64,000 bases of DNA, taken from NCBI GenBank assembly GCA_937929915.1, contig CALFUN010000008.1, positions 1 through 64,000 of the forward strand, read 5' to 3'. This document shows positions 30,897 through 40,502 of the stretch, piece by piece (position 1 is the first letter of the stretch; each line of letters starts with the position of its first letter). A program made the translations under genes and the position numbers. Below the pieces are notes generated by a model. The model was given only the letters and a program-made list of their open reading frames with translations, was not told where the DNA came from and did not search any database. This stretch comes from an uncultured Caulobacterales bacterium. Its GTDB lineage: Bacteria > Pseudomonadota > Alphaproteobacteria > Caulobacterales > Maricaulaceae.

Positions 30897-31988
30897 TTGG
30901 TGACATCGCAATTAATTATATGGCTTGGAACTGACCCTATGGGGCCGTGGTATTGGACATCGCCTGATGGGAGCCAAGGCCATGCAGATAGTCGTGAGAC
31001 AAAAGCGGCCTTATCTGCGATGGGGCATAAAGATATTTGCGCTATTATTGCTGGGCAATCTGTTCGTATCCACGCCCATGATATACCAAAGCTACGCGAT
31101 AAGGAGCGTTTGGCGGCGGTAGGGTTTGCCATGGAAGATAATATTGCTTGCAGTCTGGGTGACCAGCATATTGTCTTAGGCGAGAAACATGATGATCGGG
31201 CTGCGGTGATTACAAAGGCTAAGATGCAAGAAGTGATGAGCGCGCTAGATGAAGCTGGATTGCCTGATGTGGCTATTTATGCAGATTTTGATGCGCTCTC
31301 TTCGGCAAATAAAAACCTTGCTTTAGAAGATCGTGTGATATGTGCCCGCCCGCTTGGACATACATTAGATAAGGCTTGGTATGATCCGAAAGAGCCGCTG
31401 GAGATTGTGCCAGATTCACGGTCTTTGGCAAAATTTGTAAATACTGAAACGGCCATTAATTTACGGCAAAATGATTTTGCGCCGCGTAAATCTATTGCGT
31501 TTTCAGGTGAGACAATCAATGTTCAAAGCCTTGGACGGCTAGCGGCTATATTTGTATTATGCGGCGTATCATGGCTGGGGTTTCAAGCCGCTTCAGCCCG
31601 CGTGAAACTGCAAGAGACAGATTTCATAAAATCAGAAACATCGCGCCTTTATACCGAAGCCACAGGACAGGCCGCACCACCTAACCCTGCATTAGCTGCC
31701 TCGCGGGCTATGCAATCAGGCCCAGTCCAAAGCGCAGATTTCTTAACGCTATCAAAGCTGTTATTTGAGGCTGTAGCGCAGACAAATGGTATTATTATTG
31801 AGAGCGTGCAATATGATAAATCCCGCGCGGAATTATCTTTGCGTATTATCTATCCTGGATTTGCAAGCTCGTCAGACCTAGAGGTGGCAGTTTTAAACCT
31901 TGGAGGCGTTTATGAAGCGGGCGGCGTTAGAGAGCAGGGCGGGCAATTTATTGGCGATGCGACCTTACGTTTGGGAGCCGGCTCATGA
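30897..31988 (+). CDS. gspL: Type II secretion protein GspL
   Basis: Actin-like cytoplasmic region, single TM (LGRLAAIFVLCGVSWLGFQAA), periplasmic ferredoxin-like end; start TTG 30897 or GTG 30900. Confidence 0.88.
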   Translation: MVTSQLIIWLGTDPMGPWYWTSPDGSQGHADSRETKAALSAMGHKDICAIIAGQSVRIHAHDIPKLRDKERLAAVGFAMEDNIACSLGDQHIVLGEKHDDRAAVITKAKMQEVMSALDEAGLPDVAIYADFDALSSANKNLALEDRVICARPLGHTLDKAWYDPKEPLEIVPDSRSLAKFVNTETAINLRQNDFAPRKSIAFSGETINVQSLGRLAAIFVLCGVSWLGFQAASARVKLQETDFIKSETSRLYTEATGQAAPPNPALAASRAMQSGPVQSADFLTLSKLLFEAVAQTNGIIIESVQYDKSRAELSLRIIYPGFASSSDLEVAVLNLGGVYEAGGVREQGGQFIGDATLRLGAGS

Positions 31989-32458
31989 ATATGTTGTCCA
32001 ACCTATCTGTCAGTGAAAAAAGACTTGTAAGTCTGGCTGTAATTTTATGTATCATTCTGGGCGGGTGGCAATTTATCCTAAAACCTATTTTCAAGGCCAA
32101 GTCGCAGAGCGAGTCGCAATATAGTGCGGCTCTGCGGGACTATGAAATCGTGCAGCGTGCCCTTCCGCGATTAACGCCCAGCACATCGCAATCGGGCACG
32201 CAACAAGCTTTTAATCGAGGCGCGCTTATTGAGGCAGCTCGCAGTGTTAATATTGCAATTTCGAGGGTTCAACCTACGGCGAATGGCGAATTACAAGTAT
32301 GGTTTGACGAAACGACATCCACGCAAGTTTTTAATTTTCTACAAACGCTTAAGGGGCAATATGGAGTCGATATTCGTACGGCGCAAATTAATCGCCGCCA
32401 AGACGGACTTGTTTCGGCGCAATTTACATTTCGGCCAATCAGCACCAATAAAGCCTAG
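31985..32458 (+). CDS. gspM: Type II secretion protein GspM
   Basis: Short TM protein LVSLAVILCIILGGWQFILKPI after gspL, 4-nt overlap. Confidence 0.88.
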   Translation: MNMLSNLSVSEKRLVSLAVILCIILGGWQFILKPIFKAKSQSESQYSAALRDYEIVQRALPRLTPSTSQSGTQQAFNRGALIEAARSVNIAISRVQPTANGELQVWFDETTSTQVFNFLQTLKGQYGVDIRTAQINRRQDGLVSAQFTFRPISTNKA

Positions 32459-32476
32459 TTAAGCCTTTTAGCTATC

Positions 32477-33190
32477 ATGAAAAAAACGCTCATAATATTC
32501 AGCGTCATGATTGGCGGATTGGTTGCGATTATATCGGCCTTACCATTGGCATGGATAGGGCCACGTATAGTTCCATCTCATATTGCGCAAGATTCGCAAT
32601 TTTCAGGGACAATATGGCAAGGCCATGCGAATATCCCCTTTGGCAAGTCCCGCGCGCCCGTGACATTTAAAACAATGCCGTTAAAGCTTATTACAGGGCA
32701 GAATTTTTTAGATTTCACAGTGCAAAATTCAGGGTTTAATCTGAAAGGTCTTGGCGGGTTTGGCCGCGCGCAAAATATAGAAATAGATGCGAGTATCCCT
32801 CAGCTACCTTTGCGGGACCCGCGCATTCGAGGGCTTAAAGGCCGTATTAACGCGCAAATTTCTTCAGCTAAGTTCGGCGCGCGCTGCAAGGCGATCTCAG
32901 GGCAAGCGACTACAGATTTTCTGCAAGCGAATGAAGCAACATGGTTTTGGCGTGGCCCAGCCTTATCTGGGCCGATACGGTGCGAGGATGGCCATATAAT
33001 TGTGGATATGACAGGACAGGATGCTAGCCAGTCCTTTGCCGCGGAACTGCGCTTACAGTCTGATGGGGTTTATACGGCTCAAATGCAGGTTGATACATCA
33101 GATGCACGGGCCGCTATTGTTTTAGGGTTTTATGGATTTGAGGCTCGCGGGACGCAATTCGTGCTTTCAGAAACAGGACGTTGGTACTAA
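32477..33190 (+). CDS. gspN: Type II secretion protein GspN
   Basis: N-terminal TM, ALPLAWIGPR...GTIWQGHANIPFG, typical GspN size and position. Confidence 0.82.
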   Translation: MKKTLIIFSVMIGGLVAIISALPLAWIGPRIVPSHIAQDSQFSGTIWQGHANIPFGKSRAPVTFKTMPLKLITGQNFLDFTVQNSGFNLKGLGGFGRAQNIEIDASIPQLPLRDPRIRGLKGRINAQISSAKFGARCKAISGQATTDFLQANEATWFWRGPALSGPIRCEDGHIIVDMTGQDASQSFAAELRLQSDGVYTAQMQVDTSDARAAIVLGFYGFEARGTQFVLSETGRWY

Positions 33191-33199
33191 GCTCTTATT

Positions 33200-33736
33200 A
33201 TGAAATATTACCTGACCTTATCTCTGACCTTCACAGCGAGCCTGTTTCTTACGAATTGCGCGACACCAACCTCTTATGAGCGTTTAGAGGCTTATGAGGC
33301 CAATAAAATCAAAGATGCTTCATCGACGTCAAGCGGACGTCAGATCGCGGGCGATGCGCCTAGGCTCTCTGCGCGCGATTTACCCAGAGGAGAATGCGGA
33401 TTATTTGTTTGGACGGCAGATCAATCCAGACGGTTTATCTTATTTGCGCAATCTCAAAAAAGACAGGCTGTATGGGCTGGGCCAACAGGTGAAGTGCCGC
33501 TTCTAATAGCCGATCAGTCAGGACAAGTATATCAGGAGCAATTTGCGAAGCAAAGCTTTGCTACAACCAGTTCTGATAAAAACGCCCCCATTGTACCGAA
33601 TTTGAAGCTAGATTTACGCAATAGTGAAGAATTATTGGATAGTACACGGTTTAAAGCTGGGACGTTAATACAGATCATAGAAGATGGCTTGGAACGTGTC
33701 GCGCCTATTGTTGCCTTATCAACGTGCCGAGCATAA
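33200..33736 (+). CDS. Putative lipoprotein at the end of the gsp operon (unknown function)
   Basis: Lipobox FLTNCATPTSYERL; 9 nt after gspN. Confidence 0.7.
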   Translation: MKYYLTLSLTFTASLFLTNCATPTSYERLEAYEANKIKDASSTSSGRQIAGDAPRLSARDLPRGECGLFVWTADQSRRFILFAQSQKRQAVWAGPTGEVPLLIADQSGQVYQEQFAKQSFATTSSDKNAPIVPNLKLDLRNSEELLDSTRFKAGTLIQIIEDGLERVAPIVALSTCRA

Positions 33737-33828
33737 AATGTATTTTTTTAAAGCGTAAATTTACTTAAAACCTAATCATAATAGTTCTTTGGATTGATTG
33801 TTTTAACAGTGACGCGTTGCGCCTAGTA

Positions 33829-33884
33829 TTTTACATGGTTCGCAGAATAGATATGTAAAAAACTGTATAAAACACTTTACATAT
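33829..33884. promoter_or_regulatory. Candidate operator upstream of arsR-type gene: TTTACAT / ATGTAAA / TTTACAT at 23-nt spacing
   Basis: TTTACAT 33830-33836, ATGTAAA 33853-33859, TTTACAT 33876-33882; the last two lie in a perfect 9-bp inverted repeat ATATGTAAA...TTTACATAT (33851-33884). Confidence 0.55.
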
Positions 33885-33943
33885 GATTTAAGGCATATAT
33901 ACAAAGCTTCAAATATTCAAATACTCGCATATAGGAATGTAAC

Positions 33944-34330
33944 ATGGCAAGCCGAAGTGTTGTTGCCAAGGAATTGGCTGAATTGTTTAAAATAATCTCG
34001 CACCCAGATCGGTTGCGTTTGGTCGAAGAGCTAAAGTCGAGCGGGTTGGACGTCAACACGCTTGCTGAATCTCTTAACCTGCCGCAGGCGCGAGTCTCGC
34101 AGCATCTTAGCTTGATGCGCGCACATAGATTGGTTGATGAATCACGCGATGGTCGCCGTCATCTTTACAAACTCAGGCAACCTGAAATCGCAGATTGGAT
34201 TGTCGAAGGGCTTGATTTTATTGTCGAACCTATGCGGGGCGTTACGCAAAGCGATATTCGTAAGGCCCGAAAACTTTGGTCTGGGACAAAAACTAGCAAA
34301 AAAACGATTGAACCTACGACTGATGCCTAA
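33944..34330 (+). CDS. ArsR-family winged-helix transcriptional regulator
   Basis: ELFKIISHPDRLRLVEELKSSGLDVNTLAESLNLPQARVSQHLSLMRAHRLVDESRDGRRHLYKL. Confidence 0.92.
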   Translation: MASRSVVAKELAELFKIISHPDRLRLVEELKSSGLDVNTLAESLNLPQARVSQHLSLMRAHRLVDESRDGRRHLYKLRQPEIADWIVEGLDFIVEPMRGVTQSDIRKARKLWSGTKTSKKTIEPTTDA

Positions 34331-34394
34331 GTAAATTTTATAATTTTTCTTCTTCCCTTTATTTAACTCTTACAAACCTGAAAGGATATTCACT

Positions 34395-35069
34395 ATGCCA
34401 ATGTTCGCAGCTGGTGTTCTAAAATTCCAAAATAATGTTTTCCCAGAAAAGGAATCGCTTTTCGAAACGTTGAGTCATGGCCAAGAGCCTGAAGCGCTTT
34501 TCATCACATGTGCAGATAGCCGCATTGAAACGGCCATGATTACGCAAACAGGCCCAGGCGAGCTGTTTATTTGCCGTAATGCGGGCAATATTGTCCCGCC
34601 GCATACAAATCATACAGGCGGCATGACAGCTTCGATTGAATATGCTGTTGATGTTTTAAAAGTCCCGCATATTGTTGTCTGTGGTCACTCTGGTTGCGGG
34701 GCTATGGCTGGTGCGATGAACCCAGAGGGTTTGGATACAATTCCGCATGTTAAAGAATGGCTCGGCTATTCCAAGGCAGCCGTATCTATTGTCGAGCATC
34801 TTGGCGCGGGTAAAAGCGACGCAGAAAAAATGTCTATGTTGATCGAACAAAATGTTCTGCTTCAACTTCAACATTTACGCACGCATCCATCTGTTGCTGC
34901 GCATTTGGCTAAAGGTGAAGTCCAGTTGCATGGTTGGGTTTATGACATTAAATCTGGCGCTGTAACAGCTTATGATGAGGCGCAAAATAAATTTGTCCTT
35001 GTTGATGAAAAATATGCGTCTGAAGTTGCCGAAATTGCAGCACGTGAAGCGCATAATTGCAATAGTTAA
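34395..35069 (+). CDS. Beta-carbonic anhydrase
   Basis: Zinc motifs CADSR and HSGCGAM; EPEALFITCADSRIE, ICRNAGNIVPP. Confidence 0.96.
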   Translation: MPMFAAGVLKFQNNVFPEKESLFETLSHGQEPEALFITCADSRIETAMITQTGPGELFICRNAGNIVPPHTNHTGGMTASIEYAVDVLKVPHIVVCGHSGCGAMAGAMNPEGLDTIPHVKEWLGYSKAAVSIVEHLGAGKSDAEKMSMLIEQNVLLQLQHLRTHPSVAAHLAKGEVQLHGWVYDIKSGAVTAYDEAQNKFVLVDEKYASEVAEIAAREAHNCNS

Positions 35070-35089
35070 ACTCTAAAAGGGTATTTGAA

Positions 35090-36811
35090 ATGACTGTTCA
35101 AACGACAGAAAAAGCTAAAATTTTCGACTTTTCTCACTTTAGAGGTGACCTATTTGGAGGTTTGACGGCGGGTATTGTGGCTTTACCACTTGGCCTTGCT
35201 TTCGGTGCGGGTGTTTTCCCGCATGACCCACAATTAGGCGCTACGGCTGGGCTATGGGGCGCGATTATCGTCGGCTTTTTTGCTGCAGCCTTTGGCGGAA
35301 CGGATACACAAATTTCTGGTCCAACAGGGCCGATGGTTGTGGTTTTTGCGGGGCTTCTCGCATCCCTGACAGCTGCGCTGGGTGCGGCTAATCCTAGTGC
35401 GGCACCATTAGATATAACGCTTATGGCGATTCCATTGCTGTTTGGCGCCGTTATTCTCGGCGGTCTTTTGCAAATTGGCATGGGGGTCTTGCGTCTTGGT
35501 AAATATATCAAACTTGTGCCTTACCCCGTTATCTCTGGCTTTATGAGCGGGATTGGTGTGATTATTATCATGCTCCAATTTTCTCAGCTCTTTGGAAGCA
35601 AACCAGATGGCGGGACTGTTTTTGCAGCGCTTTCTGCAATTCCAAAAGCGCTTGCGTCGCCAAATTATTTAGCCTTAGCGCTTGGTGCGTTGACTTTGGT
35701 TATTGTGTTTTTCTGGCCTAAAAAGATCGGGAAATTTTTACCAAGCACATTGGCCGCGCTTATCATTGTCACGATTATTAGCATGTTTATCCCAGGCGCG
35801 CCGCTTCTAGGTGAAATTCAAGCGGGTATTCCGAGCTTTATCATTCCGTCATTCTCGACAAGCACAATCTTATTGGTTCTTGAAGCCGCGATTGTTCTCG
35901 CTGTTCTTGGCGCGATTGATAGTTTGCTCACGTCTTTGGTCGCTGATAATGTAACGCGTACACGGCATAATTCAGATCAAGAATTAATTGGCCAAGGTAT
36001 TGGTAACACGATTGCTGGTTTCTTTGGCGCGCTGCCGGGTGCGGGGGCTACAATGCGGACAATGGTGAATATCCGTACAGGCGGTGTCACTAAACTTTCA
36101 GGCATGATTCATGGCTTGGCTTTGGCCGCGATTGTTCTTGTGGCTGCGCCTTTAGCGGCAAAAATACCAAATGCCGTTCTTGCTGGTATTTTGGTGAAAG
36201 TTGGCCTCGATATTATTGATTTTAAATATATCAAAACCGCTTTTAAAGGCCCGCGCTGGGACTTCTTCTTAATGATGCTTGTCTTATTGATGACCGTTTT
36301 TGTGAACTTAATCATAGCCGTTGGTGTTGGTGTATTCCTCGCAGCTTTGGCATATGTGAAGCTTGTCGGTGATGAGCAAATCAAAGCTGTTGGCGAGGCT
36401 GTGCCTGTACGGGTCACAGACGAAGAACGTGAGTTGATTGAACAATCAGACGGCGCGGTCACCATGTTTGATTTCGGTAGCCCGCTAAGTTTCGGCGCAG
36501 CCGCTGATTTAGGGCATCATGTGCGTCAACGCATGAAAGCTGGCTCAACAGCGGTTGTACTGGATTTCTCACGTATGACATTTATTGATGTGTCCGCGGC
36601 TCATGCGATTGAAACGATTGCAATGGATGCCAAGGATGTTGGTAAACTTGTCTATGCGTCTGGTATTAATGAGACTGTAAAATCTAAGCTAATTGGTTTG
36701 GATGTTTATAAAGCGCTTACACAGGACCATATTTTCACAGACCGCACAGAGGCTTTAAAAGCGGCTATAGCTGCAACGAGCGGGATGAATAAGACAGCGC
36801 AGCCTGTATAA
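35090..36811 (+). CDS. SulP-family anion transporter with C-terminal STAS domain (bicarbonate/sulfate)
   Basis: DLFGGLTAGIVALPLGLAFGAGV, TQISGPTGPMVVV, GAIDSLLTSLVADNVTRTRHNSDQELIGQGIGN; STAS AVVLDFSRMTFIDVSAAHAIE. Confidence 0.95.
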   Translation: MTVQTTEKAKIFDFSHFRGDLFGGLTAGIVALPLGLAFGAGVFPHDPQLGATAGLWGAIIVGFFAAAFGGTDTQISGPTGPMVVVFAGLLASLTAALGAANPSAAPLDITLMAIPLLFGAVILGGLLQIGMGVLRLGKYIKLVPYPVISGFMSGIGVIIIMLQFSQLFGSKPDGGTVFAALSAIPKALASPNYLALALGALTLVIVFFWPKKIGKFLPSTLAALIIVTIISMFIPGAPLLGEIQAGIPSFIIPSFSTSTILLVLEAAIVLAVLGAIDSLLTSLVADNVTRTRHNSDQELIGQGIGNTIAGFFGALPGAGATMRTMVNIRTGGVTKLSGMIHGLALAAIVLVAAPLAAKIPNAVLAGILVKVGLDIIDFKYIKTAFKGPRWDFFLMMLVLLMTVFVNLIIAVGVGVFLAALAYVKLVGDEQIKAVGEAVPVRVTDEERELIEQSDGAVTMFDFGSPLSFGAAADLGHHVRQRMKAGSTAVVLDFSRMTFIDVSAAHAIETIAMDAKDVGKLVYASGINETVKSKLIGLDVYKALTQDHIFTDRTEALKAAIAATSGMNKTAQPV

Positions 36812-36819
36812 ATAAAGCC

Positions 36820-36879
36820 TTGGCTCATATAATGAGCCAATCATAATAACGGCCAACACCTATAAGGTGTTGGTTTTTT
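36820..36879 (+). terminator. Two hairpins; second is a strong Rho-independent terminator
   Basis: TTGGCTCAT-ATA-ATGAGCCAA (36820-36840); CCAACACC-TATAA-GGTGTTGG-TTTTTT (36853-36879). Confidence 0.85.
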
Positions 36880-36910
36880 ATTTCGTAAATGTTTAAATTC
36901 TAACATATGT

Positions 36911-37648
36911 GTGGACTTTCTGATGGTTTTGAAATGGCTGTGTTATTGTCTTGTCAGCTTTGTCATATTGAGTGCGCCCGCTTTTGCGCAAAATACAGGC
37001 GGTGTCTTCCCGCCAACGGTTGATGAAGGTCATCGCTCTGTACAATATAGAGCGGCTATTGATCCGGAAAATTCGGCTGGTGACATAGGCTTTGCCCAGC
37101 GCCTGCATTATCAGCAAGCAATCAATGATGATTTCATGTGGCGTGTATTGGGCCAGACGCGCAGAACAAATGATGACGATATTGATTTTGATTTTATCGG
37201 AGCTGAATTGTTTTGGGAGTTTTCCGATAATGCAGATAATTACAAGCATGGCGTTCGATTTGATGCGCGCATAAGAGGAGATAACCGCGGTGAACAGCTT
37301 GGCTTTAACTGGATACATCAATGGAACCTTGATAACGGATGGAGCGCAAGAGCCCTCTTGCTAACATCTTTACAGGTCGGAGATAATTCAGTTGATGGCG
37401 TGAATGTCCAAACACGTACCCGTATCGCCAAGAGGCTTAATAATGGCCCAACGATAGGGCTAGAAAATTATAGTAATTACGGAAATACAGGCAACTTCAG
37501 ACAACTATCAGAGCAAAGCCATACGATTGGCCCCTTTGCATCTATGCCTGTTGGTCATGGATTTTCTGTGTTTGGCGGCCCATTATTTGGCCTAACCAAT
37601 AGTTCGCCAGATATTGAAGCGCGGCTTTGGGTTACGCGCGGCTTTTAA
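36911..37648 (+). CDS. Exported beta-barrel-like hypothetical protein
   Basis: Signal peptide ending APAFAQ and alternating aromatic/polar strands; ends ARLWVTRGF. Confidence 0.6.
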   Translation: MDFLMVLKWLCYCLVSFVILSAPAFAQNTGGVFPPTVDEGHRSVQYRAAIDPENSAGDIGFAQRLHYQQAINDDFMWRVLGQTRRTNDDDIDFDFIGAELFWEFSDNADNYKHGVRFDARIRGDNRGEQLGFNWIHQWNLDNGWSARALLLTSLQVGDNSVDGVNVQTRTRIAKRLNNGPTIGLENYSNYGNTGNFRQLSEQSHTIGPFASMPVGHGFSVFGGPLFGLTNSSPDIEARLWVTRGF

Positions 37649-38589
37649 AAGGCGGATTTAAAGGCGGTAATGAAGCGGTCTAAGGCATCATGTGGTAGGT
37701 GATTAATACCGGCTGCGGCAGTGCGGCCGCCGCCTGTTTCAAATTGCAGAGCCAGTGTATCAGCTCCGTTTCGCTTTGAAATTGGCGCTCTTATTGACAC
37801 TAAAAACCCGCCTTCTTGTTGCGTTAAAATGGCGTGAGCTTTGTCAGGGTTTTCCTGCGCTAGCTTATTGCCATAAACGCCAGATATACGCCGAGATGCC
37901 GCCGTGTTGTCTAGGCATAATATGGTGCCTATTTGGCTTTTATCTAAAATTTTTGATTGTGCAGCTTGTGAAAGATCAGCCTCATATCCGTCCTCTAAGG
38001 CTTTATAGATGCTTATATCTGCGGCCAAAAACTCCATAGGAGTGTCAAAGGGCGCAAGGCGTTTATATAGAATGGCAGGATCAAAATGTAGATCTTCTAG
38101 ACTTGCGCCATAACCGTTATAATTAATTAACATGCCCAGACGGTTTAATGTACGCAGCGGCAGATCATAACCTTCGGCTTTGGCATAAGCGAGTTTCGGG
38201 AAATTATCACCAAAAGCGGCTGTAACAGCCCATGCACGGTAATCGCCATCGAGGGCTTCATCAACTAACATGGCTGTGCAAATTTCGGGCGATGTGTCGA
38301 TAACGGCGTTTAAATTTGGATGGTCAGGAATATCGCCGGGATTATGATGGTCGACATAAAATATCCGCGCGCCTGCGTCCAATATACGCTTCAAGTCTGC
38401 CATATTGCTGCGCATGGATATGTCCAGAACCGTTACATAATCGCTTTTTTTAGCTTGAACGCGGCTGAGTAAATTAATGTCGCGTTTGCGCCCTGTAATC
38501 AGCTTGGCTGTGCGCGGTTCTGCGCGGCGTAACTGCACAAGCGAGATTATCCCGTCCGCATCACCATTAAAAACATCAAAATAGGTCAT
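37645..38589 (-). CDS. DHH-superfamily phosphoesterase
   Basis: DGDADGI and VDHHNPGD motifs; ATGA overlap with the cysNC stop. Confidence 0.85.
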   Translation of the reverse strand: MTYFDVFNGDADGIISLVQLRRAEPRTAKLITGRKRDINLLSRVQAKKSDYVTVLDISMRSNMADLKRILDAGARIFYVDHHNPGDIPDHPNLNAVIDTSPEICTAMLVDEALDGDYRAWAVTAAFGDNFPKLAYAKAEGYDLPLRTLNRLGMLINYNGYGASLEDLHFDPAILYKRLAPFDTPMEFLAADISIYKALEDGYEADLSQAAQSKILDKSQIGTILCLDNTAASRRISGVYGNKLAQENPDKAHAILTQQEGGFLVSIRAPISKRNGADTLALQFETGGGRTAAAGINHLPHDALDRFITAFKSAF

Positions 38590-40502
38590 TCGTCTTCATG
38601 CCCTGATAGAAAGCCGTTCTCTTGTAAATAATTGACGATACGTTCTGCCGCAATGTCAGCGGATATTTCCGTTGTCTTAATCTCAATTTCAGGGTTCTTA
38701 GGGGCTTGATATTCGCTATCAATACCCGTGAAGTTTTTAATCTCTCCTGCACGCGCTTTGGCATAAAGCCCTTTAACGTCACGCGATTCTGCGACATCCA
38801 GTGGCGTGTTGATGAAAATTTCAATAAATTCTCCATCGGCGAGTAGGCCGCGGGCCATTTGCCGTTCTGCGCGATAAGGCGAGATAAAGGATGCCATCGT
38901 GATAAGGCCTGCATCGACCATTAGCTTGGCAACCTCGCCAATACGGCGGATGTTTTCTATGCGGTCAGCTTTGGTAAAGCCAAGGTCACGGTTTAAGCCA
39001 TGGCGTACATTGTCTCCGTCTAGCGTGTAAGTATGCCGCCCTAAATCAAGCAAGCGCTTTTCCACCAAATTCGCAATCGTGGACTTGCCAGACCCAGAAA
39101 GACCCGTGAACCACAGAAGGGCTGGCTTTTGGTTCTTTTGTTGTGCGCGAATGTTTTTATTCACGTCCAAATCTTGCCATACGACATTTTTGGCGCGGCG
39201 CAGAGCAAAGTCTAACATGCCGACCCCCACCGTTTCGTGGGTTTGGCGGTCAATCAGGATAAAACTGCCTGTGTTGCGGTTTTGATTATAACTATCAAAA
39301 GCAATCGGTGCAGAGAGTGAAAGCGTTGTGACGCCAACTTCATTGAGGTTTAAAGTTTTCGCCGAGGCTTCGGAAAAATCATTAATGTCGATGCGGTGTT
39401 TTAAATTAGAAACACTTGCTGGGACGGTTTTATTACCTGTTTTCAGAAGATATTGCCGCCCTGGATAGAGTACATTTTCGCTCATCCATAAAATATGGGC
39501 TTGGAATTGATCGGCCTGCTCGGCGGGGCTATCTGTGCGGCAAATAATATCGCCACGCGAAATATCGATTTCATCGGTGAGTGTCAGCGTAACCGCCATA
39601 TCTTCGCGCGCATTTTCGCGTGTTCCGTCATAGGTGACGATGTCTTTGACGGTGGAACGTTTGCCTGACGGGATAACGATAATCTCATCGCCAGTATGGA
39701 TAACGCCTGATGCGATTGTACCAGAGAATCCTCTAAAATCTAAATTAGGACGATTGACCCATTGGACGGGCAGGCGAAACGGCGCTTCAAGCGCTACGGC
39801 GTCAATCTCAACATTTTCCAAATAAGACAATAGGCTCGGGCCTTTATACCACGCAGATTTGTCTGATTTGCTTGTCACATTATCGCCGTCTAGGGCTGAC
39901 ATTGGAATACAAGTAATATCCGTAAAGCCAAGGTCTTTGGCAAATTCGCGAAATTCAACTTCGATTGCATTATAGACGCTTTGGTCAAAGCCGTTCAAAT
40001 CCATTTTATTAATCGCGACAACGACATTTTTAACCCCTAGCAGGGATACAATAAATGCATGACGGCGTGTTTGTTCTTGCACGCCGTAACGGGCATCAAT
40101 CAATAAAACGGCGACATCAGCCGTTGAAGCTCCTGTCGCCATATTGCGTGTATATTGCACATGACCAGGCGTATCTGCGACGATGAATTTACGCTTATCT
40201 GTTGAGAAAAAACGGTAGGCCACATCAATCGTTATCCCTTGCTCGCGTTCCGCAGCAAGACCGTCAACTAGCAAGGCAAGATCAATCTTATCGCCTTGCG
40301 TGCCAGATTTCTTACTATCTTTTTCTATCGTGGCGAGTTGGTCTTCATAAATGAGTTTTGAATCATAGAGCAGGCGGCCAATTAAGGTGGATTTGCCATC
40401 ATCCACGGAGCCACAAGTGATGAATCGTAGAAAAGATTTATTTTCTTGAGCGTTGAGATAGGCATGAATATCTGTCGCAATGAGATCGTCAAGATGCGCC
40501 AT
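38586..40502 (-). CDS. cysNC: Bifunctional sulfate adenylyltransferase subunit 1 / adenylylsulfate kinase (CysNC)
   Basis: GTPase motifs GSVDDGKSTLIGRLL, DTPGHVQYTRNMATGAS; C-terminal APS kinase WFTGLSGSGKSTIANLVEKRL, LDGDNVRHGLNRDLGF. Confidence 0.96.
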   Translation of the reverse strand: MAHLDDLIATDIHAYLNAQENKSFLRFITCGSVDDGKSTLIGRLLYDSKLIYEDQLATIEKDSKKSGTQGDKIDLALLVDGLAAEREQGITIDVAYRFFSTDKRKFIVADTPGHVQYTRNMATGASTADVAVLLIDARYGVQEQTRRHAFIVSLLGVKNVVVAINKMDLNGFDQSVYNAIEVEFREFAKDLGFTDITCIPMSALDGDNVTSKSDKSAWYKGPSLLSYLENVEIDAVALEAPFRLPVQWVNRPNLDFRGFSGTIASGVIHTGDEIIVIPSGKRSTVKDIVTYDGTRENAREDMAVTLTLTDEIDISRGDIICRTDSPAEQADQFQAHILWMSENVLYPGRQYLLKTGNKTVPASVSNLKHRIDINDFSEASAKTLNLNEVGVTTLSLSAPIAFDSYNQNRNTGSFILIDRQTHETVGVGMLDFALRRAKNVVWQDLDVNKNIRAQQKNQKPALLWFTGLSGSGKSTIANLVEKRLLDLGRHTYTLDGDNVRHGLNRDLGFTKADRIENIRRIGEVAKLMVDAGLITMASFISPYRAERQMARGLLADGEFIEIFINTPLDVAESRDVKGLYAKARAGEIKNFTGIDSEYQAPKNPEIEIKTTEISADIAAERIVNYLQENGFLSGHEDE

